A stretch of 64,000 bases of DNA from Craterostigma plantagineum (taxonomy: Eukaryota; Streptophyta; Magnoliopsida; Lamiales; Linderniaceae). The stretch covers positions 372,001 to 436,000 of the forward strand of contig JAPQWV010000125.1 of the NCBI GenBank assembly GCA_027422505.1, written 5' to 3'. The notes below the pieces were generated by a model, which made no database searches, was not told the origin of the DNA, and was given only the letters and a program-made list of their open reading frames with translations. Made by a program: the position numbers and the translations under genes. Position 1 is the first letter of the stretch. The number at the start of each line of letters is the position of its first letter. Positions 36,724 through 47,137 of the stretch are shown piece after piece.

Positions 36724-36976
36724 TTTTCTTATATGCAGAATTAAGAGATGTTAGAGATGAGAGGAGAAGATTGGATTAGATTGAAGAAGGAGAAGATGAT
36801 TCATTGAGGGAGGAGAAGAAGACCAGAAAATAAGTTTAATTCATTTGTTGCTAAGCATAGTACTCGTACAATGTATTTAACCAAATGAGATAGTTGGGCT
36901 CATTCATAGTGTCCCAGATAGAGTTAAGTAAGTTAGGAAGATATCGGCCAAATGAACTACTAACTTCAATTTGGCC

Positions 36977-37165
36977 TTAACTTATATTAGCCCATGTAGA
37001 AAACCTCTTTACTCTTTTATTCATTGTCTTTGTCAACCCCAACTCCATCGCTGACTTTCTAACACCATCAGCTTCACCGCTCTTGTCTGTAACAATGCCA
37101 TTTCCAGCCATAACCGAGCTATCTCCGCTTGGGTTCATGACACAAATCAACATTATTCCAAACAA
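36977..37165 (-). CDS. Unknown conserved 62-codon ORF, copy 2
   Basis: Same ORF as 12120-12308 with a few substitutions (for example MLICVMNPSG; NGIVTDKSGEADGV). It ends 26 bp before the ATG of the response-regulator relic. Confidence 0.25.
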   Translation of the reverse strand: MFGIMLICVMNPSGDSSVMAGNGIVTDKSGEADGVRKSAMELGLTKTMNKRVKRFSTWANIS

Positions 37166-37191
37166 GAAAAGAATAAAAAAGGGTTTCCACC

Positions 37192-37610
37192 ATGGTAGCT
37201 AAGTCTCCAGAGGCCGTTGATCTTTTTCGGTTAGGAAAAGATTTTCATTTGGTTCTCATGGATATGGAGATGCCCGTCACGGATGGAATACAGGTGACAT
37301 TCATATAAACTACATTAATGAAATTCAATTATTTTCATTTCATTTTATTTTGAATTTTGATTATAGCCTATTTCCATGCAAATTTTTGAATTTTGTACAA
37401 AGAAATCGACAGGCGACTAAAGAGATACGAGCCATGAGAACGAGTAGTCGCATGATAGTAGGCGTAACGTTTTGCGGGCCTAAATCGAAGAAGAAATAGT
37501 TTGTCGAAGCTGGCTTAGATTATTGCTATGGAAGCCTCTCAATTCCATTGCTGTAGTTTCTATATTGGATGAGCTTGCCAAGAAATTGCTACAAAAGAAA
37601 GAAGACGATG
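37192..37610 (+). pseudogene. Type-C response regulator relic, unit 3
   Basis: Exon-like block 37192-37293 (MVAKSPEAVDLFRLGKDF then HLVLMDMEMPVTDG) ends at a GT donor. Block 2 starts at 37413 and stops at TAG 37497-37499. It keeps the receiver Asp and MIVGVT, but like the others lacks the N-terminal half and ends early; the KP region is frameshifted after the stop. Confidence 0.78.
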
Positions 37611-38469
37611 TCTTTTAGTAATTTGAATTATCAAATAGTGGAAAGGAATGATATGCACAACTTCCATTTTGCAGAAAATGATATGAAATAAAATGTTTTG
37701 TGAAATGTGGTATTATCAGCCCATGCACAAAGACAACGTTGTTTTACATGTAATATCACTTTCTTTGTCTTTTTTTGGAATGAGGTTTAGATTCGATTTA
37801 GGCTGAATATTAGTCTGAATATAGAAAATATGATGTCATTTAAAGTGGGTGACTATTCCATTTTTAATAGCTCAAATTTATGATATTGAGCGGAAGTTTT
37901 CAGTTGAGTATGTGTAAAAAACCCAATAAAGTAAAAGGCTACATGCCTCCCTCCCCCGGTCGCCGGTTGAACCCGCGCTAACGTTTCGGCATTGCTCAAT
38001 TGAATGCGGACGAATCTTTTTTTTTCCATTTTGAAAAGTTACGAATGCGAAAAAGAAATGTATATCCTAATCTATTATTGAACCGTCGGAATTCATGTTA
38101 TTTCATGCAAAATGTATTGATAAACTTGGTCACTTTTACGTTGGTATAATATTAGCATATTTGATATATGGAAAAAAAATAATAAAAAATATTTATAGTC
38201 TCTAATTTCCGCCTAGCGCCTAGCAATTTTACGTATATAATTAGAGAAGCAAATAACTGAGATGTCTTCCTTGTGATTTTATCCAAACGGTTTAGGAAAA
38301 CGCAAATCTGAGAAAACAAGAGAAAACAAAAAGAAATTCAGTATTAATTTAGAAAAAAAAAAAAGAGTACCAAGATGCAGATCACACAACAAAGGTACAC
38401 ATCAGTTAACATGCATTTCAAAAGAAAATAAAAGAAATGAATGAAAAAGGTTTCTAGGTTATCAATCGA
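37611..38469. other. Unit spacer b, unit 3
   Basis: Copy of 392-1264; no gene seen. Confidence 0.5.
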
Positions 38470-38666
38470 CAATAAAATTACTGGCGACAAACAACTAAGT
38501 CGGGACACCCATGCAATTCGATTAATTTCAGCGTCTGTATATCTCCGATATTTGAGGATGATTGATATCTCCTTCGTTCAACCTATTCCACTGAGAATGG
38601 TTTGAAAAGCCTGGTGTAAAGCATTCGAGGTCATTACACGAATTGAGGTTCAAGTATTTTAATTAG
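38470..38666 (-). pseudogene. NLR LRR-end relic downstream of NLR3
   Basis: Same relic as 1265-1480; here the CLEEL segment itself is shortened (the CTCTTCAAGGCAAGG stretch is missing). Confidence 0.55.
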
Positions 38667-38776
38667 AAAAGGAAAGGGAAAATCATTATTGGCGATTATG
38701 TTTCTATATACAATTGGTCGGTCTCCTTATTATATAATAAGTTATTATCAACACAAACATACAATACGAACTGCTA

Positions 38777-40715
38777 CTACAGTGTTTTATTATTCAAGAT
38801 TATCATATGACGATCACCACCATGGCTTTCACTTGGAAGAGGATTCGATAGACTTAGTTCTCGGAACACGAAAAAATGTCGAAGTTGAGACATTTTCCAT
38901 ATATCTTCTGGTGCTTTAGCCACGTGGCAACCTTCTATCCATAAAGATTGAAGATTCCATATCAAATTTAAAACTGATGAAGGAAACGTCACAAATTCCT
39001 CCCAATCACTTGATATGAAATAAAGGCAACGCAAGTTAACAAGTTGACAGGCAACTTCCACCAACACGTCACTTGGAGTAATATACGAATACTCTAAACG
39101 CAAAACTCGTAATGATTTATGAACAGCATATGGTAATGATGCACCAAGATGAAGTATCAAGGTACGAAGAACGGACTCCGATTTTAGGATACTAGTGCCG
39201 GAGTCCACCTCGTATGAGCTGCTTGGATAGAGGACAATTCGCCTTTCACTTTTTGGAAATTCTCGATATTGATTCCGCATGATGCTATGAAATTTCTTCT
39301 CCAAAGCCTCTTTTAAGCATAAATCCCTCAAAAGATCATGGATCTTGAATCTGATTAATTCTCCGCTTCTAAATGATGAATCAGAAACTAAAATAAGATT
39401 CCTACCGATAAGGTCATCTAGATAGACTTGTGCAGCCTCTTCTAGGCTCTTCCCGTTAATTGGTTTTAGAAATCCTTCGGCCACCCACATTCCTATCAGT
39501 TCGTGTACATCAATAACTCTATCTTCAGGAAAAATTCCAATGTAAAGGAAACAAGGTTTCAAGTATACGGGTAGATGAATATAGCTTAAAGATAATGCCT
39601 TTAAGCAACGATGTACGTCTTCTGAGTTCACAGTGGAACTTAAATTCTCCGCAATAGATTCCCAATGTTCTCGTTTTCGTGAAGACTTTGCCAGATGGCC
39701 TCCAATCACGACAACCGAAAGTGGAAGACCTCTACACTTGTCTGATATCTCCCTCCCAACGTCCTCGAGCTCGCTAGGGCAATCGTCTTGTCCGAATGCG
39801 GTTTTGCAAAATAATTCCCAACTTTGACTCTCGTCTAACAAACCCACATTAAAAACTTCCGACCTAATCGAATCGAATTTGGATTCTCTAGTGGTTATCA
39901 GTATTCCGCTACCGCGGCTATCGGGAAAGAACGATCGCAGTCTGCCCCACGCCTCTTCACCCCACAGATCGTCCACTACTATTAGATACCTTCTGCCGAA
40001 CATAGACCGGTACAATCTTAGACCCAAGTCGGGTTCGCTCTCTCCTCTCAAACTCTCCTTACTCGTCGACTTATCTAGACAGTGAACAAGTTCTACCAGA
40101 GTTTCATGAATGTCATAGTCCTTAGATATTGTAGCCCAAGCAAGAACATCGAAGTAGTTTTTAACGTAAGGATGATTGTAGACCTTGTTAGTGAGCGTTG
40201 TCTTACCAATTCCGCCCATACCTGTTATCGTGATAATCTGACGGCCAGACGTGTTCTGTGGTCGAGCGAGATTGTCCACAATTTTGACTGTTAGATCTTC
40301 CATCCCGACCACGTTTTTGTTCTCACTACTAGCAGAATTAGCAGCGGCAGGTCTAGCTTGATCGTTGTTGCCTTGGCTCCTTTTCTTCTTGATGTTCCAA
40401 TTCATCTTCGTCACTTCATCCTCGATTAGATCCATGGCATCTATCGCCTCTTGAAGGCTTGCGTTGAAGTCCTCTTCATCGTATATTTCATCTGCTATGT
40501 GAGTATCGGCAACGTCTTCAGCAGCATATGCTGCATCAGCTATTCGGAGCTCCAATTTGAGATCGAGGGAGATATGGTGTGCTTCGAGGAATTTCAGAAA
40601 GAACGAGATCTTCGAATTGAGAGACTCCAAGTGCTCCTCGTCGAGCCTGATGGGAGGGTAGGGATGTTCTTTAAGATCTGATATGAGAAGTAAAAGCTGC
40701 ATAAGCCGTCGCCAT
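38777..40715 (-). pseudogene. NLR3: CC-NB-LRR pseudogene with truncated LRR
   Basis: The ATG at 40715 gives only MATAYAAFTSHIRS before a stop, because 11 bp are missing near 40685 relative to NLR4. Beyond that the coiled-coil (EDVADTHI), P-loop GMGGIGKTTLTNKV, kinase-2 YLIVVDDLW, RNBS-B, GLPL, RNBS-D YLKPCFLYIGIFPEDRVI and IHD are open and well kept. The LRR stops after about five repeats: at 38793-38797 the gene joins directly to downstream spacer through a 4-bp TTCA match, removing the last about 300 codons. It is distinctive at QVYLDDLIGRNL and SSFRSGEL, where the other copies read QEYVSDLASRNL and SSFYMGEL. Confidence 0.88.
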
Positions 40716-41351
40716 TCTGTTCTGTTCTCTACAAAGTGAAGAAGACAAAGCAGGGAGAAGAGAAATTGGTTCTGAAGCTTTTCTTTAGAAAGGAAGTACA
40801 GACATTTTATCAAAAAACACGGCCAATACAACTTGTTGGGCCATAAATATTTAATACCCTTTGATGTCGGAAGCTGCTTTAGTTTAATGGCAATTGGTTG
40901 AATTTTTGTTTTTTCCGGAACGATAGCTTGCCATCAAATAGAACAACCATACGAACGGGCTAAACAGCCGACAGAACCCTCTGGTTAATTATAGTTGCAA
41001 GTAGGAAAAGTACCTCCTAGGGAGAACAAGCACTCCTAAAAGGTAGACTAAGTTCCCTCACGGGAAAATAAAAAAAAACCGAAAGGAAACAAATTTTCAA
41101 AATTACAACAAAAGAATTAATGAACCTACTATAAATCGAGCCTAACACTCCATATCAATGGCTATCAAACTCAAATTTCAGTATAGCCTTCATTATCGTT
41201 GTGTATTCGAATTCTTGGAAAAAAAATTAGCTTGTAGGATTTCGTCTCTTTTTTTCTTCTTCTCTCTTCAAGGTTTATGACCGTTGGAACTGGGAACACT
41301 TCACTTTATCTTCTTCAGTTGTTTAGAATTGAAACATTAGTTCTAAAACTG
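40716..41351. other. NLR3 upstream spacer, shortened
   Basis: Promoter-proximal region (TATA-like TAAATATTTATGG on the minus strand near 40845) and spacer d. At 41352-41358 spacer d switches to spacer h through a 7-bp match TTTATGT, so the TM9SF relic and NLR tail fragment are missing from unit 3. Confidence 0.6.
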
Positions 41352-41738
41352 TTTATGTTGGATAAAATATTAACAGATTTAATATATGAAAATATAAATG
41401 ATAAGAAAATATGTATACCTTCTGATTCCCGCCTAACGTCGTTGCAAACTTTACAATATTATTATGAGACGCAAAGAGGTGAGATGTCTTCATTCAGATT
41501 CTAGCCAAGGGTTTAGGGTTTTGGGTAACCCAAAACTGAGAAAGATAAAGGAAAATAAACACATACAATAAGAAACACAGTATTGTTTAGAAAGATAGAG
41601 TACTCAGATCACATAACATAGGTTATTGTTATGTATTGATCTATTTTTGGGGTTTTCTGTTGGGTTCGCTAGGCCGCACGAGGCGATCGCAGCGGAAACT
41701 TCGAAATAGAAAGTATACATTTATCGTATAAAGGTTCG

Positions 41739-44347
41739 TGTAAAAAAGAAGGAATACCCTCAAAAATATTCGAAGAAAACTCTTATCCCCATCGTATACA
41801 TCATCCATCCTTTTTGTACAAGTGAGAAGGCCAAGACAAAAGGAAAATATTACACTAATTCCCTACTAGAATATTTACCTTATAGAAATTATTCTATCCA
41901 ATCCTATCTTTGAGTATAATATTTACCATATAAATAATATTCTATCCAATCCAAATATACTCGTCATTACCCTCCCTCAAGTAGGAGCGTGCAAATCACA
42001 AACGCCCAACTTGCGCAATAAATAATCAAACTGGGTAGTACCAAGTGCCTTCTTGAAAATGTCCGCTAATTGATCAGTACTGCGTACAAAACGAGTCTCA
42101 ATTGTTCCTTTTTGAAGTTCATCACGTACGAAATGACAGTCAATCTCAATGTGTTTGGTCCGTTCGTGGAAGACAGGATTGGCTGGCATTGACTGTCACA
42201 ATAAAGTTGCATGGGAAGAAGCAGTGCCTTTAACCACTTGAGTTCGCACACCGTCATGGCCATAGATCGATATTCAGCTTCGGCCGAAGAGCGAGACACA
42301 ACTGCTTGCTTTTTGGTCTTCCACGAAACTGGTGAACTTCCCAAGAGAATGAAATACCCAGTCGGAGATCGGCGAGTCAAAGGACAACTCGCCCAGTCAG
42401 AATCACAATAAGCTCGTATTCGGAAGTCATAATCAGGCCTTAGAAGAATTCCTTGACCTGGTCGGCCTTTCAAATATCTCACCACTCGAAGCGCTGCATC
42501 CCAATTCTCTTCCAATGGGTTCTGCATGAATTGAGCTAAAACATGCACACCATACGACAACTCCGGGCGAGTGAGAGTAAGATAAATCAGACGACCAACA
42601 AGCCGACGATACCGAGCAGGATTAGACAGCGGCTTTCCCTGTGCAAGTGTCAGTCGATGGTTTTGCTCCACTGGAAAGCGTGAAGGCCGAGCACCCAACA
42701 ACCCAGCCTCAGTTACCATGTCCAACGCATACTTACGCTGACACAAAAACAACCCAACACTACTTCGAGCAACTTCCACACCCAAAAAATACTTAAGAGG
42801 GCCCAAATCCTTCATGTGAAAACAAGAACTTAAGTAGTCCTTAAATCGCTCGATAGTGTTGTGATCATTTCCACCAATGACAAGATCATCAACATACACA
42901 AGTACATACAAATGAATCTGATCACGAGCATAAGCGAATAACGAGTAATCTGCATGGGACTGAACAAATCCATAAGTAGATAAAGCCCCTGCCAACTTGG
43001 CGAACCAACATCGGGGTGCCTGACGAAGCCCATAAAGTGATTTTCGCAAGCGACATGCCTGATCAGGATGAGTAGAAACAAATCCAGGAGGTAGTCTCAT
43101 GTACACTTCTTCATCTAATTCGCCATGAAGAAAAGCATTGTGCACATCCATCTGGTGTAATTCCTAGCCTTTAGCCATGGCTATAGTAAAGAACAAGCGA
43201 ACTGTAACCATTTTGGCGACTGGTGCAAACGTTTCATGATAATCAACCCCTTCAACCTGATTGTTTCCAAGTATAACAAGTCGCGCTTTATAGCGCTCAA
43301 TAGTCCCGTCTGAGTGATATTTGATCTTATAAACCCACTTGCTGCCGAGTGGCCTTTTGCCAACAGGAAGTTGTTGAACGATCCAAGTACCATTCTTTTC
43401 GAGAGCCGAAATTTCATCACTCATAGCCTGACACCAACGAGGATCTTTTACAGCCTCAGAATAACATCTAGGCTCTTGCCCATTAGTAATAGCCGCCAAA
43501 AATGTGCGATGGGATACGGAAAATCTAGAATAATCAACATAATGCGTCAATGCATGAGGTATATCAGATGACTCACCACTGACTGCACCAACCAAGTAGT
43601 CCTGCAAACGGGTCGACTGTTGTTTCACGCGATGGCCTCGACCTAAATTCTCCGTCGAAACTGTTGGGTCAGCCGCATTTTCCGTTGTGGTTGGTGCTAC
43701 CGTCACCACTGGATCAGGAACATCTGCAAAGACGATGAGGACGTCTCGCCGCAAGTGTCGTTCGATGACGCTGGTTCAACAGGGGTTTCCGATTCAGTCG
43801 AAGCCATGGGTTGAACCGCTGGTTCGATCGTTGATTGACTAACAAGGGTGCCCTCCCTAAACATCGCATCTTCGAACTCAGCAGCAACCTGTGGAACCTG
43901 AGCAGTGGATGTAACAGAAGAAGAACCATAAGGAAAATCTTGTTCAGAAAAGATCACATCACCAGACAAAAAATTCCTTAGTATCAAGGTCGAACATTCG
44001 CCACCCTTTCTGCCCAAACGGATACCCCACAAAAATACATCGTCTGCTCCTACTACCAAACTTGTCGTTCGCTCGATTCAAAGTTTTTGCATAGCCAAGA
44101 CAACCGAAAACTCGTAAGTGAGTGTAAACAGGTGGTTTACCAAACAGACATTCATAAGGAGATTTGCCCTGAAGGATTGAACTTGGTGTTCTATTAATCA
44201 AATACCCTGCAGTAAGAACACACTCGCCCAAAACTTGACATGAAGCCCAGCCTGGAGTCGTAAAGCGCGTGCAACGTTAAGAATGTGTCGATGCTTGCGT
44301 TACACTCGTCCGTTCTGTTGCGGGGTACCTAAGCAGGAAGTTTGATG
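41739..44347 (-). mobile_element. 5'-truncated copia retrotransposon
   Basis: On the minus strand: integrase C-terminal part, RT, RNase H, polypurine tract GAGGGAGGGTAA, then one 228-bp LTR (41739-41966, TGACGAG...TTTTTTACA). The 5' LTR, gag, protease and the first part of integrase are absent, and no target duplication is present. Confidence 0.88.
41977..44345 (-). pseudogene. Copia integrase-RT-RNase H remnant
   Basis: Reads in order on the minus strand: CLGTPQQNGRV (integrase, followed by a stop), [19 protein letters not shown] and VFGCLGYAK, a polar linker, then RT: WCQAMSDEISALEKNGTW, GSKWVYKIKYHSDGTIERYK, MDVHNAFLHGELDEEVYM, SLYGLRQAPRCWF and the catalytic YVDDLVIGG. RNase H follows with SDWASCPLTRRSPTGYF and VSRSSAEAEYRSMA, and the end DQLADIFKKALG. 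A stop replaces the residue before ELHQMDVHN, and frameshifts lie near 43740, 43960 and 42180. Confidence 0.88.
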
Positions 44348-44728
44348 CAATATTCGAACTTTATCATAATGTATCAGCATAAGATAAAACAATGCCGTTT
44401 ATTTGATATAATTTCCAATAAATTATTTTACAAGTAGAAAAATATCCAACCAAGTTGGAACAATGGGCATTCAACTCTAACATTTTCTTATATGCAGAAT
44501 TAAGAGATGTTAGAGATGAGAGGAGAAGACTGGATTAGATTGAAGAAGGAGAAGATGATTCATTGAGGGAGGAGAAGAAGATCAGAAAATAAGTTTAATT
44601 CATTTGTTGCTAAGCATAGTACTCGTACAATGTATTTAACCAAATGAGATAGTTGGGCTCATTCATAGTGTCCCAGATAGAGTTAAGTAAGTTAGGAAGA
44701 TATCGGCCACTACTAACTTCAATTTGGC

Positions 44729-44917
44729 CTAACTTATATTAGCCCATGTAGAAAACCTCTTTACTCTTTTATTCATTGTCTTTGTCAACCCCAACTCCAT
44801 CGCTGACTTTCTAACACGATCAGCTTCACCACTCTTGTCTGTAACAAAGCCATTTCCAGCCATAACCGAGCTATCTCCGCGTTGGTTCATGACACACATC
44901 AACATTATTCCAAACAA
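44729..44917 (-). CDS. Unknown conserved 62-codon ORF, copy 3
   Basis: Same ORF as 12120-12308 (one or two changes, for example NQRGDSS). It lies opposite and just before the response-regulator relic of unit 4. Confidence 0.25.
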   Translation of the reverse strand: MFGIMLMCVMNQRGDSSVMAGNGFVTDKSGEADRVRKSAMELGLTKTMNKRVKRFSTWANIS

Positions 44918-44943
44918 GAAAAGAATAAAAAAGGGTTTCCACC

Positions 44944-45180
44944 ATGGTAGCTAAGTCTCGAGAGGCCGTTGATCTTTTTCGGTTAGGAAAAGATTTTCAT
45001 TTGGTTCTCATGGATATGGAGATGCCCGTCACGGATGGAATACAGGTGACATTCATATAAATTACATTAATGAAATTCAATTATTTTCATTTCATTTTAT
45101 TTTGAATTTTGATTATAGCCTATTTCCATGCAAATTTTTGAATTTTGTAAATAGAAATCGACAGGCGACTATAGAGAACA
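44944..45180 (+). pseudogene. Type-C response regulator relic, unit 4
   Basis: Block 1 (44944-45045) is intact from ATG through HLVLMDMEMPVTDG to the GT donor. Block 2 starts at 45165 after GACAG but is cut off after a few codons (GCGACTATAGAGAA) by a deletion that joins it to downstream spacer. Confidence 0.72.
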
Positions 45181-45483
45181 GCCCATGCACAAAGACAATG
45201 TCTTTTAGTAATTTGATTATCAAATAGTGGAAAGGAATGATATGCACAGCTTCCATTTTGCAGAAAATGATATGAAATAAAATGTTTGTGAAATGTGGTA
45301 TTATCAGCCATGCACAAAGACAACGTTGTTTTACATGTAATATCACTTTCTTTGTCTTTTTTTGGAATGAGGTTTAGATTCGATTTAGGCTGAATATTAG
45401 TCTTAATATAGAAAATATGATGTCATTTAAAATGGGTGACTATTCCATTTTTAATAGCTCAAATTTATGATATTGAGCGGAAG

Positions 45484-46011
45484 ACAAGAAACTTGTGGGT
45501 TTTTCAGAAGGAGAGAAGAGAAGAGAGAAATATAGTGGAACAAGCAATTCACGAGTGCGAGGAATTCGGGAGTATTTCCATTAAGCCATATATGGCTTAA
45601 TTTTTCTGACTTTTTGCTGCTTTTGGCGAGATTTTTGTTTCAGGATGGACAGTGTTCAATCTCTCTGTAGGTCTTGGTTTGTGACAGTGCAGGGAATCGT
45701 TGAATTGGGCCTAAACAACGCACATGGAACTCAATCTCTTGTCTTGATGCTTCAGTACTGCAAATCTCTCTTTTCAGCGTTAGCATCAAATTTTGTCTTT
45801 CTGTTTCAGGCCTTTGGCTACTTTTGCAGTTTTCAAATTCCTTTGTGTATTTTGGTTGGTTAGCTTGTGTTTTTTGGTTCTTCTAACAATCTGCCTTCGT
45901 TATTCTTTGGACGTCTGATGTACCAAAGATAACCTCTTGGCTATTAAGCCACATGTAATTATTTTTTGTGATGAAATGAGAATTCAATCGCTTGGAAAAA
46001 AAAAAAAAAAA
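45484..46011 (+). mobile_element. Poly(A) retroposon (SINE/LINE end or retrocopy)
   Basis: A 528-bp insert ending in a run of 16 or more A's, flanked by a perfect duplication AGCGGAAG (45476-45483 and 46012-46019). The empty site is at 13000-13007. A + strand frame of 72 codons (45645-45863, MDSVQSLCRSWF...) has no domain I know. Poly(A) plus variable-length duplication are marks of LINE-driven retroposition; it could be a truncated LINE 3' end, a SINE or a retrocopied transcript. Confidence 0.8.
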
Positions 46012-46599
46012 AGCGGAAGTTTTCAGTTGAGTATGTGTAAGAAACCCAATAAAGTAAAAGGCTACATGCCTCCCTCCCCCGGTCGCCGGTTGAACCCGCG
46101 CTAACGTTTCGGCATTGCTCAATTGAATGCGGACGAATCTTTTTTTTTCCATTTTGAAAAGTTACGAATGCGAAAAAAAAATGTATATCCTAATCTATTA
46201 TTGAACCGTCGGAATTCATGTTATTTCATGCAAAATGTATTGATAAACTTGGTCACTTTTACGTTGGTATAATATTAGCATATTTGATATATGGAAAAAA
46301 AAATAATAAAAAATATTTATAGTCTCTAATTTCCGCCTAGCGCCTAGCAATTTTACGTATATAATTAGAGAAGCAAATAACTGAGATGTATTCCTTGTGA
46401 TTTTATCCAAACGGTTTAGGAAAACGCAAATCTGAGAAAACAAGAGAAAACAAAAAGAAATTCAGTATTAATTTAGAAAAAAAAACAAGAGTACCGAGCC
46501 GAGATGCAGATCACACAACAAAGGTACACATCAGTTAACATGCATTTCAAAAGAAAATAAAAGAAATCAATGAAAAAAGGTTTCTACGGTATCAATCGA

Positions 46600-46824
46600 C
46601 AATAAAATTACTGGCGACAAACAACTAAGTCGGGACACCGATGCAATTCGATTAATTTCAGCGTCTGTATATCTCCGATATTTGAGGATGATTGATATCT
46701 CCTTCGTTCAACCTATTCCACTGAGAATGGTTTGAGCTCTTCAAGGCAAGGAAAATGGCTGAAACGCCTGGTGTAAAGCATTCGAGGTCATTACACGAAT
46801 TGAGGTTCAAAGTATTTTAATTAG
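46600..46824 (-). pseudogene. NLR LRR-end relic downstream of NLR4
   Basis: Same relic as 1265-1480, with a slightly longer CLEEL region (GGCAAGGAAAATGGCTG). Confidence 0.58.
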
Positions 46825-47137
46825 AAAATGAAAGGGAAAATCATTATTGGCGATTATGTTTCTATACAATTGGTCGGTCTCCTTATTATATAATAAGTTA
46901 TTATCAACACAAACATACAATACGAACTGCTACTACAGTGTTTCATTATTCAGGGAAATAAAAAAACGAGAATAGAGAACTCAGTTCGCACAAAGGTAGA
47001 TGAATAGCAATGGCACACAACATCATTCCGAAAGGAGAAGAATAGAGGACCAAACAGAAAAAAGAAAGAAAGAAGGATCTTTAATGGAGCTCAATATCTC
47101 AATATCTCAGCAGAAATTTTCGACACTAAAATTTTCG

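Larger units (their letters stand above)
41658..44482 (-). mobile_element. Solo LTR, copy 3, interrupted and partly deleted
   Basis: The two ends of the solo LTR (41658-41738 and 44348-44482) with the TTTTC duplication at 41653-41657 and 44483-44487. The middle of about 1.66 kb is replaced by a truncated copia element. Confidence 0.8.

Noticed and set aside
40716..40831. N-terminal extension of NLR3 through the promoter region
   Set aside because: It begins at TTG and is promoter DNA in the other copies; the frame is open only because an 11-bp deletion shifted it.
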